A DNA stretch of 64,000 bases from Hemerocallis citrina (lineage: Eukaryota; Streptophyta; Magnoliopsida; Asparagales; Asphodelaceae): the NCBI GenBank assembly GCA_017893485.1, contig JACEHZ010000594.1, positions 519,501-583,500 on the forward strand, written 5' to 3'. The notes beneath the pieces are model-generated. The model was not told the DNA's origin. It saw only the letters and a program-made list of their open reading frames with translations, and did no database searches. Positions 21,458 through 31,822 of the stretch are shown here, one piece after another. The translations under genes were made by a program, and so were the position numbers. The first letter of the stretch is position 1, and each line of letters begins with the position of its first letter.

Positions 21458-22294
21458 TCAAGGTCTCCTCGGAAGGGGAATGCTTCGGTTCAGGGATACG
21501 CGAGAACGACGAGGTCTGCCCTCCGAACTCGATCCTAAACCAACGAAGCGCGATCCCCCTTCGCTGCTAGCCCTGACCACGGCACCTGCCGAGGCCCCGC
21601 TCGACGAGACAGCTGCGCTGCTCTGCGCGTCAGCCGGACTCCGCCTGATCATAGGCGAGCGTGTCGCAAGCTCATAAAACGTAATCCCCTTCTCACTTTC
21701 TTCGCGGGTGCACGAAGTACTGCGAACGTTAGCCCTCTCCGGCGCAGGCTTGAGCGACGCGATCTCCTCCAGTTCGATAATCCTGTCTCTAAGAACGTCG
21801 TCCCTCGCCGACTTCATCGGGCGAGAGGGCCTTGACGAGCCGGAGGCATTAGCACCCTCGGCAGCGAGCCGACGGAAGTGGGTGACCTCAATTCCCCTAT
21901 CTATCGTGATCCTTCTGAGCCTGTCGACGTCGGCCACTAACCTCTTGCGCTCGGCCAACGCCTTCTCCAGCTCAGAGGCCAGCTTCACTGCCTCCGCCGA
22001 GCGTTCCCTCTCCGCCAATTCCAAGTGTCGGACCTCTGCCAAAAGATCGGCATTCCTCTGCTCGGCAGCGGTTAGCTCCCCGCGGAGCCGCTCGACTTCC
22101 CCTTCGGGACAAGGGGCTTGGTAGTGCTTCCGCAGCTGATACAGCTCGCGGCACTGCCTCCGTAGAACTGCCTTCACCTCCTCCGCCTGGCCGAGCAGAA
22201 GAAACCGCCTCTGTCGGCTGTCCTTGAGCTCACGCTTCATTTTGGCCAACTCCTTCCGGAGGCAGACGAGCTCCGTGACCGGACCGAACTTCAC
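21458..22294 (-). CDS. Antisense coiled-coil exon, Tat element 1
   Basis: The exon candidate starts after CTCTACTTTTCAG (acceptor AG at 22296-22295). It encodes a strongly helical, Leu/Arg/Glu-rich coiled coil (about residues 10-150, including KELAKMKREL and ELEKALAERKRLVADVDRL). A Ser/Ala/Arg-rich tail of low complexity follows. It lies downstream, in antisense direction, of the exons at 22498-24816. The exact transcript structure is inferred. No enzymatic motif is seen. Confidence 0.5.
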   Translation of the reverse strand: MKFGPVTELVCLRKELAKMKRELKDSRQRRFLLLGQAEEVKAVLRRQCRELYQLRKHYQAPCPEGEVERLRGELTAAEQRNADLLAEVRHLELAERERSAEAVKLASELEKALAERKRLVADVDRLRRITIDRGIEVTHFRRLAAEGANASGSSRPSRPMKSARDDVLRDRIIELEEIASLKPAPERANVRSTSCTREESEKGITFYELATRSPMIRRSPADAQSSAAVSSSGASAGAVVRASSEGGSRFVGLGSSSEGRPRRSRVSLNRSIPLPRRP

Positions 22295-22497
22295 CTGAAA
22301 AGTAGAGATAAATCCGATACCCAACACTCGGAAACATCTACGGCTAGTCACACACAAATCCGAAGCTCAACACTTGGGCAAATTTTGGCCAAACAAAATA
22401 TTTTCATTTCAAAATCAAAGTGAAAGCTTTACACTAGCGGTGGCCAGTCCGCAGTTAGGCTTACAAAAGAAAAAAGACAAAAAAGAAGACAACCGAG

Positions 22498-24816
22498 TCA
22501 GGGGTCGACCTTTTTGCCGCTCGGGTCCGTCGACCCCTCGGTCTTGTCCTCGCCACCGTCCTCGCCTTCGCCTTCGCTCCAGCTCTCCTCCTCGGAGCCG
22601 TCCACCTTCTCGTCCTCGGCCTCGGACCCCGCAGGACCCTCGACGACTTCCGTCTCTCCTGTAGGCCCGAGCATCCCCGCGGGCATACCCTCCTCTCCTT
22701 CCACGGGGTCGTAAAAGTGGTAGGAGGAGATGTCGAAGCCCGGGTTCCTGGCGGCTATGTGGGTCAGCGCTCGACCATAGGCTTCCTCCATGTTCTGGAG
22801 CATATGCTGAGCAGCCTCCTCCTGCACGGCCTTCTTCACCCTCTTCACCTTCTTCTGGTGCTTGGCCTGGGTCCTCTCGGCCCTCTTCTGGGCCTTCTCC
22901 GCCTCCGACCGAGCGTTGGCCAAGGCCTCCTTCAGTTCGGCGACCTCCTTCTCCGTGGCCTCAAGTTTAGCCGCCGTGTCCTTCGACAGCTGAATGGACT
23001 TGGCCAGCTGCCCCTCCAACCCCTTCACCTCGTCAGCCCTCCTCGTCGAGAGGAGCTGCTCGGCATCGAGCCGCTGCGTAACCTTGACGCGCTCCGCCCT
23101 CTCCCGTTCCTTCTCCTGCTCCTTGCTCGCCATCTCCTCGACCAGGAAGTTGAAGTGGCAGAGGGTCTGGAAAAGAGCGACCGATTAAAATCCGAACCCA
23201 AATACTTAGTACAAAAAAAAAGGAGAAGAACTCAAGGGAAGAAAAGCCAAAGAGAAAGAGCCCGGCCAACTTACCGACATAGTGTTCCGAGCGATCTGCA
23301 TCACGGCGTCCCCTGCTTGCCCGGCCTTCAGGGTCGCTCGGTCCTTCGGGGTCGGCAGGTGCTTCACGGCCTCCATACAGATGTTGCCATCGCCCAAGAA
23401 GCCGTCGACCTGCATGACTTGCCAGTCGGGGACGGAGATCTGTTTGTGACGCTCGGTCAGGATCTTCTCCGCCTCGGCAGTCAGGGGCGGAACTTGGAGG
23501 GACAACACCTCCGTCACGCCGAACGTACCGTCGACGGACCAGGAGCGTCCCCCTTCGGGGTTGGTGTCGGTGCATCCTGGGCGGGCGGGTCGAGGACCTG
23601 GACCTCCGCATGGTCAAGGACCATGACCTTCGGCTGCTCGGCGGTCTTCGCGACCGAAGGCTTCTTCGCTGGCCGGCTCTCCTGAGTCTCCGCCGCCGAC
23701 CTCTTCTTCTTCTCCTGCTCCGAACGACCTTTCGCCATCAGGGCCCTGTAGTCCATCTTCATCGTCTCTGCAAAAGCCGAATGAAAGAACTTAGATAAAT
23801 TTTCATGAGCTTTAAACAATAAGTATAAATACCAGAAGCGTACGAGGGTCGATCGGACTGAGACCCCCACGGAATAGATCCTCCTCTGTAATATCTTTCC
23901 AACTCATGGTTGGCAAAGCGAGGAGCCTCCTCCGGACCTCGGCCTCTCCCTCATTCAGTGGCACCTCCTTCTTGGTGCGCTTGGGCAGGCCCTCCGTCTC
24001 CCAAACCGCCGGTATCACCCACGGCGTCAGGGATCAGACGAGGAAGTACTTTGTCTTCCAATGTTTGATCGAGTCCGGATTCTCGATCAGTTTCACGCCC
24101 GGCCGGGGCGACAGATAAAACCTCTGTTCATCTTTCCTCGGCTGGCAGGGTCGATAAAGATTACGAAAGAGGAACATGCTCGGCTTAGCGCCAACCTCTT
24201 GGCATCGAAGGACGAAGGCTGTAACGTGCCTCCATGTGTTCGGCGCCAGCTGAGCAGGACTCAAACCGTAAAAGACCAAGACCTCAACCACGAACGGATG
24301 GAGGGGAAAGCGGAGTCCGGCGATAAGGGAATCGACCGGGAAGACGCACACGTCTGGCGAACAGCTCGTGTTTGCTCGAAAACCCGGCCCAGGGAGAAGC
24401 AGGACATACTCTAGCGGGATTCGGAATCCCTCTCGGATCATCCGAAGGTCATCCTCGGTGAGCGACGAGATAGCATGGTCCACCTCGGAAACTTCCCTCG
24501 GCTCATTCTCCACCAGTGGGGCTGTACCCTGAGTCACTTTCTCCAAGACGTCATCAGCGTAGTCCCGAACGCCGCCCACACTCGACAAGACAATGGGCTG
24601 CCGAACGAACGCCCCCGCCGTCTTCGGCGTCTCCACAATGGTGACCACGCCCTTGTCCTTCCGGGACGGAGCCTCAACCTCCCTAGGCCGCTCGGCCACA
24701 TCGCCTTCTCTATCCGGGCGAACGATCTCCTGCTCGCTCGGCTCCGCCACACCCTTCCCTTTATCCCCTCGGCCAACGGTTTGTTCCGAGGCGGGGGTCT
24801 CAGTGATCTTAACCAT
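22498..24816 (-). pseudogene. Antisense gene with gypsy-type Transposase_28-like domain
   Basis: Read on the minus strand from ATG at 24816. The first exon has an acidic linker and then, at about residues 130-270, a domain with GFRIPLEY, FPVDSLIAGLRFPLHPF and VLVFYGLSPAQLAPN. I recognise this as the 'putative gypsy type transposon' domain found antisense in plant Tat elements (from memory of the family). A TGA at 24034-24036 interrupts it. Intron 1 (23843-23768, GT-AG) keeps the frame. A one-base frame break lies near 23515. Intron 2 (23274-23167) has GTAAGT and CCAG sites and also keeps the frame. The last exon is a long coiled coil (about 23130-22740) with an acidic tail. Function of this family is unknown. 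The introns show that it is expressed from its own strand rather than as retroelement RNA. Confidence 0.75.
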
Positions 24817-25019
24817 TTCAAAGAGAGAAGGGATAGAAACTGACCTTGAAGTGATGTGTACGGTCGGAGAGTTCACCGGAGTCTACAAACGCTACCGCGA
24901 CAGCCAGCAACACCGCCAGAGAGCAGAAAACTTCGCAGCAAAGTAAAAACTGAGGAGAGAGAGTAAAAACGAAAAGTGAGACTTGGTCTAAGGGGGGGGG
25001 GGGTGAAGATTTATAGTGA

Positions 25020-25435
25020 AAACGGGACGTCCCTTAGACTCCCAAAGCGACTTTTGGGCCGCTCTCGAAACATCGCGAAGGCCCACAACCGCTGTCTCCA
25101 TCACCAAGTCAGCTAGCTCGGCACCAGGGGATCTAAGTCCGAGCTGCAAGCGAAACTTACATTACGGCTACAGGGTCCGGTCGGAATCCGTGCAAGTGCC
25201 TTTCCGAGCGCGTAAACGGAGAAAACTCACTTTCTCCTCAATACTCGTGCGTGATCTCAATCAGACGGCCCAGATCTCGTCGAGAACACTACACGACAAG
25301 ATAGTGTTTTCTCGAGAAACGCGCCCGTCTCGAGATACGCACCAGCGTCGAACGGCTCTAATTATGCCGTGTCGCTCGGACGATCGAACCTTCGGATGCC
25401 TCACCTACGTCCAAGGAAGGCAGTAAAATTTTGAT
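25020..25435. repeat. Spacer with second dispersed repeat copy
   Basis: Contains the 'cgtaaacggagaaaactcac' repeat block at about 25165-25300 in the region upstream of the antisense gene. No gene. Confidence 0.6.
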
Positions 25436-25629
25436 TCAGTTTTGAGGCGCCGCCTTCGGCAAGCGCCCCCCAGGTCCCGTGGCTCGGCTGGTATTCTACC
25501 GACCCACGGGCCCCGGTCAGAAACAGATCGGCACTCCCCCCGTCTCTAACTCCCCCGGGCTGACATCCATCAAAAGCCATCAGCCCGGAAGGAAGACAGA
25601 GATGAGAGGGGACCCATCCACACTCAGGG

Positions 25630-25890
25630 ATCGGGAGAAACGCACCATTCCGAGCCAGTTGTTTGCAACTGGAAGGCGCGGCTTGCTAGAGGGCTCTGAC
25701 CGCAGCGCCTTCACAGTTGCTAACAACAGGCTCGGACGGTCCAAAAGCCCGAGCTGCAACTCATAATGAAGCGCACCATTCCGAGCTGGTTGGTTGCGAC
25801 TGGAAGGACCAGTCTATCAGAGGGCCCTGACAGCGGCGCCTTCACAGTTGCAACAAACGGACTCGGATGGCCCGGAGATCGGCATCGGAC
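25630..25890. repeat. Tandem duplication, about 136 bp x 2
   Basis: Copies start at 'gcaccattccgagc' near 25634 and 25770. Each contains 'gcgccttcacagttg' and 'actcggatggcc'-like words and they are clearly diverged. Non-coding. Confidence 0.75.
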
Positions 25891-25959
25891 ATGGATCGTC
25901 ACTCTCTCGCCAAGACCTCCGCTCACTCCGACGCTCGCTTCGGAGCCACCAAAGAAAGC

Positions 25960-26290
25960 AGAAGATCTTGGTGAGAGAACGACCACCCGTCCTTCCGAAG
26001 AGGCCCACACCCCGGGTCCGGACTATTGCCGTCGACCCTACTGTCTTATTGCTCCCCGCTCCTAACACCCCCTTTCGGAGCAGTGAGGAATGGGGAAACA
26101 ACAAGACAACAAGGCGACCGCCCGTCCTTCCGAAGTAAATCCTCCCTCGGATCCGAACTACGGTCGTCACCACTACTACCTCGTTCCCCCCTCGCTCCTG
26201 ACATCCACTTTGGGGCCGTCAAGAACAAAGGGAAAACCAGGTAGAAGAGCAACCACCTCTCCGGACCTCAAGAGAGAAACTACCCAAGGC
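25960..26290. repeat. Diverged tandem repeats, about 120 bp x 3
   Basis: Blocks starting near 25978, 26098 and 26230 share 'cgaccacccgtccttccgaa' or close variants, followed by 'ctactgtctt/ctactacctc' and a run of C. Frames here are repeat artefacts. Confidence 0.6.
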
Positions 26291-26519
26291 AAAGTACCCC
26301 CGAGGTCTGAAACTCTATGTTGATTGTGACAGAAATGGCAAAGGGAGTGGAGTACTTATAGCCTACCTTCAAGAACCAGTCATTATGATCCTCGGAAGTT
26401 GAAACGCCGCGTGTTAATTAAGGGAATTATCCTTAATGACATTGGGAAGGCGGAACGCCGCGCAAGTCCCGGAGCACAATTAATACCATTGAGAACAGAA
26501 CCATCCCGGATTGCCAGAA

Positions 26520-27120
26520 ACCACAGGTCCTCGGTCGGCGTCCGAGCAAGTGCCTTTCCGAGCTCATAAACGGGGAAAAACCACTTTCCCCTCAACTTTC
26601 GCGTCTGATCTCAATCAGACGGCCCAGATTTCGCCGAGAGCATTAAAAGACAAGATAGTGTTTTCTTGGGAGCTGCGCCCGTCTCGAGATACGCGCCGAC
26701 ATCCAACAGCTCAGATAACGCCACGTCGCTCGACCTGCCGAACACCACTGCCTTCGGTCGGCGTCCGAGCAAGTGCCTTTCCGAGCTCGTAAATGGAGAA
26801 AAAAAGACACCGATCAACCGCGACCGTTCGATCTCTCAGAAATTCGTGCTCCTGACGATGAATGGTCCAGATTGCGCCACGTGCGCTAAAAGACAAGATA
26901 GCGTTTTCTTGGAAAACGCACCACCATCCGATGGCTCAGATTGCGCCACGTCGCTCGGAACGCCGAACCCCCTAGTCTCCGGTCGGCAGCCGAGCAAGTG
27001 CCTTTCCGAGCTCGAAAATGGAGAAAAACGCCGCCGAGCTACAACAGCCGTCAGATCCTTCCGAAATTTGTGCTCGCCCATGATCAACGGCTCAGATCAA
27101 GCCACGCCATTAATCGGTAT
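26520..27120. repeat. Three further copies of the dispersed repeat
   Basis: Copies at about 26528, 26753 and 26978 share 'gagcaagtgcctttccgagc' followed by an A-rich 'ggagaaaaa' segment. Spacing is about 225 bp, so this part behaves as a loose tandem array. No gene. Confidence 0.75.
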
Positions 27121-27513
27121 TTAAATCATTTTTTATTTATTTTAATCGTTTTATTTGTTTAAAATTTGCGAAAAAATTGCTAAAAATTCGGGAAAATTAG
27201 CTAAAAATTCTGGGAAATGATTGAAAATTCGGGGACACGCTTTCGGACCCCGGAGCGAACAATTATTACCCCGAATGCACCGCTAAAGTCCCCGAACGAT
27301 TAGCAAACACATCGCAGAATTAAACAAGTACTTCGAAAAAAGTAGATAAAAGACTATCAGATACCCGACTCAGCTCAAGAACAGCTCACCGCGTCAAAAG
27401 TTACCTCATTACCCCCTTTCTAGATTCAAAATCTCACATTTGGACTCCGATACAACTCCACCAGCCACTGAGACAGCTGAACTACTCCTCAAAGTCTGAT
27501 CACGCTCAGTCTT

Positions 27514-27531
27514 TAGGAGTGGGGGGCTCGT
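27514..27531 (+). other. Polypurine tract of Tat element 1
   Basis: A purine-rich run containing GGAGTGGGGGG lies directly before the 3' LTR, the expected site for plus-strand priming. Confidence 0.75.
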
Positions 27532-28130
27532 GATATGGCTGAAAATGGGGTTAAATCGGGACCGTCCAGATCGAGCACGAATCCTGAAGCATGGGGGTAA
27601 AAAAAGTAATTTCACATACAGATGGATCCAAAACGGGTATTGGGCCTCCTTCTCACAGGACCAACCACCCGCGAATAGATCCGTTTCAACTGGGCATGGG
27701 TCCCGACCCGATACAAGCCCGATCCACCAAGAGAGGAGAATCAGGCCACTGATTTGATCAAATCAAATCAATAAACCTGATTGGCTCTCACCAGGGAATC
27801 AGGGGCTAACTTCCCAAAAACAGAATAAGAGGATTTTCCTCCTAACTGTTAGGCAGGAAATCAGGTCCCAAATCATTCCAAAGGCGACTATAAATACAAC
27901 CCCTCTACCACCAAGACCAGGTTAATCACTTCTTCACCACTTAAGCTCTTTCTTAATCTTTATCTGATTACTGACAAGAGCGTCGGAGGGTGCGTCGCCG
28001 GAATCAACCCCGGTGTCTCGCGCTTCCTTGCAGGTTGCGGCGGGAACAAGAAGGCCGAGACAGCTGTTCAGGTTTTCCTCGGATCCACAAATTCTATCTG
28101 TTTACCCCCACACCGAAATCAGCGGTAACA
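27532..28130 (+). repeat. 3' LTR of Tat element 1
   Basis: 599 bp, near-identical to 13015-13614. It includes the TATA box at 27888-27896. Frames within it duplicate those of the 5' LTR and are not genes. Confidence 0.95.
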
Positions 28131-28146
28131 GGGGGTTTCTTGATTT

Positions 28147-28779
28147 CAAGGTTGTAAACGGCGTTAGGCGGTGGCGGTTCGGTCAAGGGGTGCCTAGCGC
28201 CTAGGGTGCCTAGGCGGTGCCTAGGCAGCGCCTAGGCGGTTGAATTTATTTTGCGGATTTAGTTAATTTCCGCCCCTATTCTTTAATCGTAAGTATAATC
28301 ATGCAATCCAATTGCAAATATTCATCATATTCTTGTGTAATGTGTACTTAAAAAGTGTTTACGCATAAAAAAAGCTTCCTCGTGCAATTAAAAAAAATAA
28401 TTGTTCAATTGTAATGTGTAATTTGCCAATATGTGTAATATGTGTAACATGTGCTATTTTAATATGTTTAATAGGTGTAATATGTGCAATCCATCACCAA
28501 TAATAATACAAAAAAAAATTTAAAAAAATCCACTACTATTAAAGATCCATACATATTATACAACAGATTAATAGATTAATAATAGCTCTCTTTTTTTTGT
28601 GTTATTTTATAGTATTTAAAGTCCGCCTACTCAACAAGACGGACGCTACTCAACAAGACGAACGCTTAATCGCCTCTAACCGCCTAGACCACCGCCTAAT
28701 GCAAAGGCGGTTCGTTATCCTCCATTTGAGCGCCTAGGCGCCGCCTAGGCGTCCGAGGCGAACGCCATTTAGAACACTG
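28147..28779. mobile_element. hAT-type MITE, 633 bp
   Basis: The imperfect inverted ends CAAGGTTGTAAACGGCGTT and (reverse complement) CAGTGTTCTAAATGGCGTT are flanked by a perfect 8-bp duplication CTTGATTT (28139-28146 and 28780-28787). Subterminal zones are packed with GCCTAGGCG-type palindromes on both sides, while the centre is AT-rich. No coding capacity. Confidence 0.92.
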
Positions 28780-28787
28780 CTTGATTT

Positions 28788-28824
28788 AAATGAGAAACGT
28801 TAGGGGGTTTCATGATTTTTCCCT
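28788..28824. mobile_element. Right end of split MULE-type MITE
   Basis: This is the right terminal repeat of the MITE that starts at 12638. It is followed by the TSD copy TAGATTTAA at 28825-28833. Confidence 0.8.
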
Positions 28825-28833
28825 TAGATTTAA

Positions 28834-29219
28834 TCCACATCACATCAAATAATATCATTTTGAGGTAATCCAAGTAAGAGATCTATTGTAAGTCCAATAT
28901 GTCATGACTCATAACAAGATCGGAGAAGATTCACAATACATATGCATGTAATAAGAGTTAACAATTTATGAACTGTGCATAAGTGTTTGAAAATTGCGAA
29001 TCTTGTGTTCAACAAAATGTTCAAATATTATGGATATATTATAAAATTTAAGACATGTATAGTAGTATTCGACATGTATCATAGGATCGACGGTGTGCGA
29101 CAACACGGGTACAGCTCCATCGTAGAAGTCTACATTATGAAGTGATGTCCATCTTTTTATGTATTAACTTTTTATATCAATCAACTGGAATCAATCATTG
29201 AATTGTGATATTGGTGCAG
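28834..29219. other. Possible intron or flank of the exon at 29220
   Basis: AT-rich with no feature recognised. It ends in a pyrimidine-containing stretch and GTGCAG, a good splice acceptor. Confidence 0.4.
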
Positions 29220-29394
29220 GCTAATGGCTAAAACTGCTCATCTTGAGAGTGAGAAGCTGCAGAAGGAGGCTGAAGTTCAGAAGCTCGTGGAAGAGAATGT
29301 CTCACTGAGAGCTCTACTAGACAAAAAGGAAGCCCAACTATTGGCCATGAATGAACAATGCAAGTTCATGGCACTCAATAATTCTGACTTCTAG
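29220..29394 (+). CDS. Orphan terminal exon, coiled-coil C-terminus
   Basis: After the acceptor TTGGTGCAG the frame (one base completing a codon, then 57 codons and TAG at 29392-29394) encodes a regular amphipathic helix rich in Lys, Glu and Leu. It includes LESEKLQKEAEVQKL and a tail MNEQCKFMALNNSDF. Codon use, the clean acceptor and the open frame look like a real last exon of a plant gene. I do not recognise the protein with certainty. No upstream exons were found in the window, where the next sequence to the left is the hAT MITE and the Tat element. It may be a gene fragment cut off or carried by transposons. Confidence 0.5.
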
Positions 29395-30596
29395 TTAATG
29401 AGTAAGCATCATTTCCATTCCGTTAACATCCAAAACGCATTTTGTTTAAAAAAAACATCCAAAAACCATTGTTTGAAAAATCAATTCGAAGTTTGCTGTA
29501 AGTGCAAATAAATTTGGTATTGGTATTTGCGTTCTTGAAAATATCGGGTGTATTAATCTACAATTACTTGAAAGAATTTGTGAAAATGGTTAAAATATTT
29601 AATGTCGCAAATACTCAATCTATATTTTGTAGATATTATTAAAATTCTTCTGCTTGAGTTTATTTCGTTATTATGTAGAAACATATATTTTTATAAATAT
29701 ATTTTGTTACAAATATACTATAAAGAATTTTGAAATATAAAACTAGTAAAAACATATTTGTAAATATAGTTGAAACATATTGCTATCATGCTCACTCGAC
29801 CTTGTGGTCTCTCCGGTTCTTCTTGTACCTATTTGTCGGTGATAGAGCTGATTAGGTTCTTATATCTAGGGTTTCAATTACTTACAATTTTTTTTGTTTG
29901 TGTTTTCGTTCATTATTAACTTAATTAACATATGATATCAAGCTTTAGGCAAGTAATGGACTGAGTAGGGCATAACCGAGCCAATTTAGGATATCGTGTC
30001 GATGTCAGACAACATTCAAAACCATGTGAGAAAGAGAGTTTTCTTCAAGGCATGTGCACCAAAAGGCATTTCATTTACTGTTTTATTTCCTGTCATGTAT
30101 GTGCAGACACAGAAATGCAAACATTAATAGTTATTATTATGCATTCAGGTTGAATGAAACTCTTAATGGTAATTGATACAAAAATTATAGAAAAAGCATG
30201 TTCTTGCAAACTACTACAAGTGTATTTCAATGGGTAGTTGTATGGTGTGAAGGGTATTAATCTGAGAGAAGTGGTTGAGTCAATGAATACTGTTAACTGT
30301 GGTTGCTGAATATAGATATGACCAGGTTTGGATCCACAAAAAAGGGTGCTCAACCTATGGGGGCATGTTAGAATTTAATTATAAATCCCTCAACCCTTGC
30401 CACAACTTTGGAGATATATGGTGTAGTGGCAGGGATGGGATATTTCAGTAGACAACCTTTTCTGGAGTACTTCTCACTCACTCGGAAAGGGTATCCTACA
30501 ATCGTACCTTCTGCCCACATATAGATTTATGATAGAAAATATGTTATAAAATGCTCTAAATTGCATTTTTTTTTAAAATTCTAAATGTACCCATGA
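29395..30596. other. AT-rich interval, no gene seen
   Basis: All frames are broken. The minus frame at 30093-30353 has no domain. Nothing else was recognised. Confidence 0.45.
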
Positions 30597-30800
30597 ATGC
30601 AGGAAAAGTCAGAAGGGAGCAGCAAGGAAAAAAAAGCGTCGAACCGAGCAAAGCATTGTGTTAGTGCTCAGTTAACTGCAAGTATTTCATTTCCCGCTGA
30701 ATGTGAGTTTTCATTAGCAATTAATTCTGAATTTATCACCTGTGAAAATGTTAATCCTGGCCTTCCAGTTGATGTGGAAATAAAAACTTTTAACCTGTAA
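30597..30800 (+). CDS. Possible terminal exon, unknown product
   Basis: A frame follows TGAATGCAG, a possible acceptor, and ends with TAA at about 30800. It is basic at the start (SSKEKKASNRAK) and then uncharged, without a known motif. It could be a last exon downstream of the one at 29220 in another isoform or gene, or chance. Little supports it. Confidence 0.22.
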   Translation: MQEKSEGSSKEKKASNRAKHCVSAQLTASISFPAECEFSLAINSEFITCENVNPGLPVDVEIKTFNL

Positions 30801-31284
30801 CTTTTGTATCGTTGTCGTAGTTTCGAACGAGTGTTTATATATCTTTCAATTCGGCGTTTTTAAACTAATCTAGCTTTTTAAGTTTTGTTTAGAGGCTTCT
30901 TTCTAGCAAATAAGTTCATTGGAAGGGTGAAAACATGTTGTTGTAGTGTTACAACCCTACAACAAATTCGTGCATGCAAGGTTCAAAGTGAAAACTGTGA
31001 TTTTCACATTTTAAAAAAAATATAAAATAATGATGTCTGATAACAGAATAATGATAAAGATTACCTGCTATTGTAATAATCAAATTTTGTGGCGTTGTCT
31101 TTCTTCACCTCTCAATGCATACTATTAGAATAATATTGATCCTGCGGGGGAATTACTGTGCATATGTTTTATCTGAAATGTATATAGGTGAGTTTTTTTT
31201 TTTTGGTTGCAATTTAGCCCAATATTTATTGAGGGTTGAAAAAGATTGGGCACAGAAAATCGTATGAACTACAATGTTTGTCTG

Positions 31285-31348
31285 GCTTAGTTCTGAACAT
31301 CTGATATACTCAGATGGCTTAGTTCTGAACATCTGATATACTCAGATT
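31285..31348. repeat. Perfect 31-bp tandem duplication
   Basis: 'gcttagttctgaacatctga' plus 'tatactcagat' occurs twice in a row. It looks like a recent replication-slippage duplication. Confidence 0.85.
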
Positions 31349-31668
31349 TCAATTAGGGTATAAAATTGTTGAATCTAAAGATAAGGGTCTATTTTCCAAT
31401 TGAAACTAACTAGGTTGTTCTATATGATGATGGATTTGAAAGTTCATAATGTGTATCATAATGCGTAATTATCCTTAGCTATATTAATATTCCAAGCCTA
31501 AAAGTTACCCTAGCTATCCACCTGTATTTATATCTATTTGAGTAATGTTAAACCTACTATTAAAATCACTACTTTTTTTTAAAACCTACTTGAAAACCGT
31601 CCCCTTACAGGATTTCTTGGAACATGAAGAGGGGCTTTTTTTGGGGGTTTGGTCATACTTTTTAAGTT

Positions 31669-31813
31669 GAGCAATGCTACATCCACTACCAATTCCACTA
31701 TATTTTTTCTCACTATTTTAGGTGGCACACATCAATAGATGGGGAACGAGAGTAGGTAGGAGAACTCTCCAATAGGTAGTGAAAGAGAATGGGTAGTGGA
31801 TGAAGCATTACTC
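31669..31813. mobile_element. MULE-type MITE, 145 bp
   Basis: Inverted ends GAGCAATGCTACATCCACTA and (reverse complement) GAGTAATGCTTCATCCACTA are flanked by a perfect 9-bp duplication TTTTAAGTT (31660-31668 and 31814-31822). The interior 'aggtggcacac' matches the MITE at 9536-9707, so both belong to one family. A half copy of the same kind of end lies at about 31540-31585. Confidence 0.9.
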
Positions 31814-31822
31814 TTTTAAGTT

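Larger units (their letters stand above)
13015..28130 (+). mobile_element. Tat-lineage Ty3/gypsy retrotransposon, 15.1 kb
   Basis: LTRs at 13015-13614 and 27532-28130 start TGATATGGCT and end CGGTAACA, with the 5-bp duplication GGGGG on both sides (13010-13014, 28131-28135). The LTRs differ by 3 substitutions and one A-run indel, so insertion is recent. Order: primer-binding site beginning TGGCGCC, gag, pol, a 110-bp tandem array, an antisense intron-containing gene, diverged repeats, polypurine tract. The second RNase H, the large 3' region and the antisense gene match what is known of the Tat/Ogre group. Pol contains an integrase nonsense codon and an altered RT active site, so this copy probably cannot move by itself. 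GC content is clearly higher than in the flanks. Confidence 0.95.
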
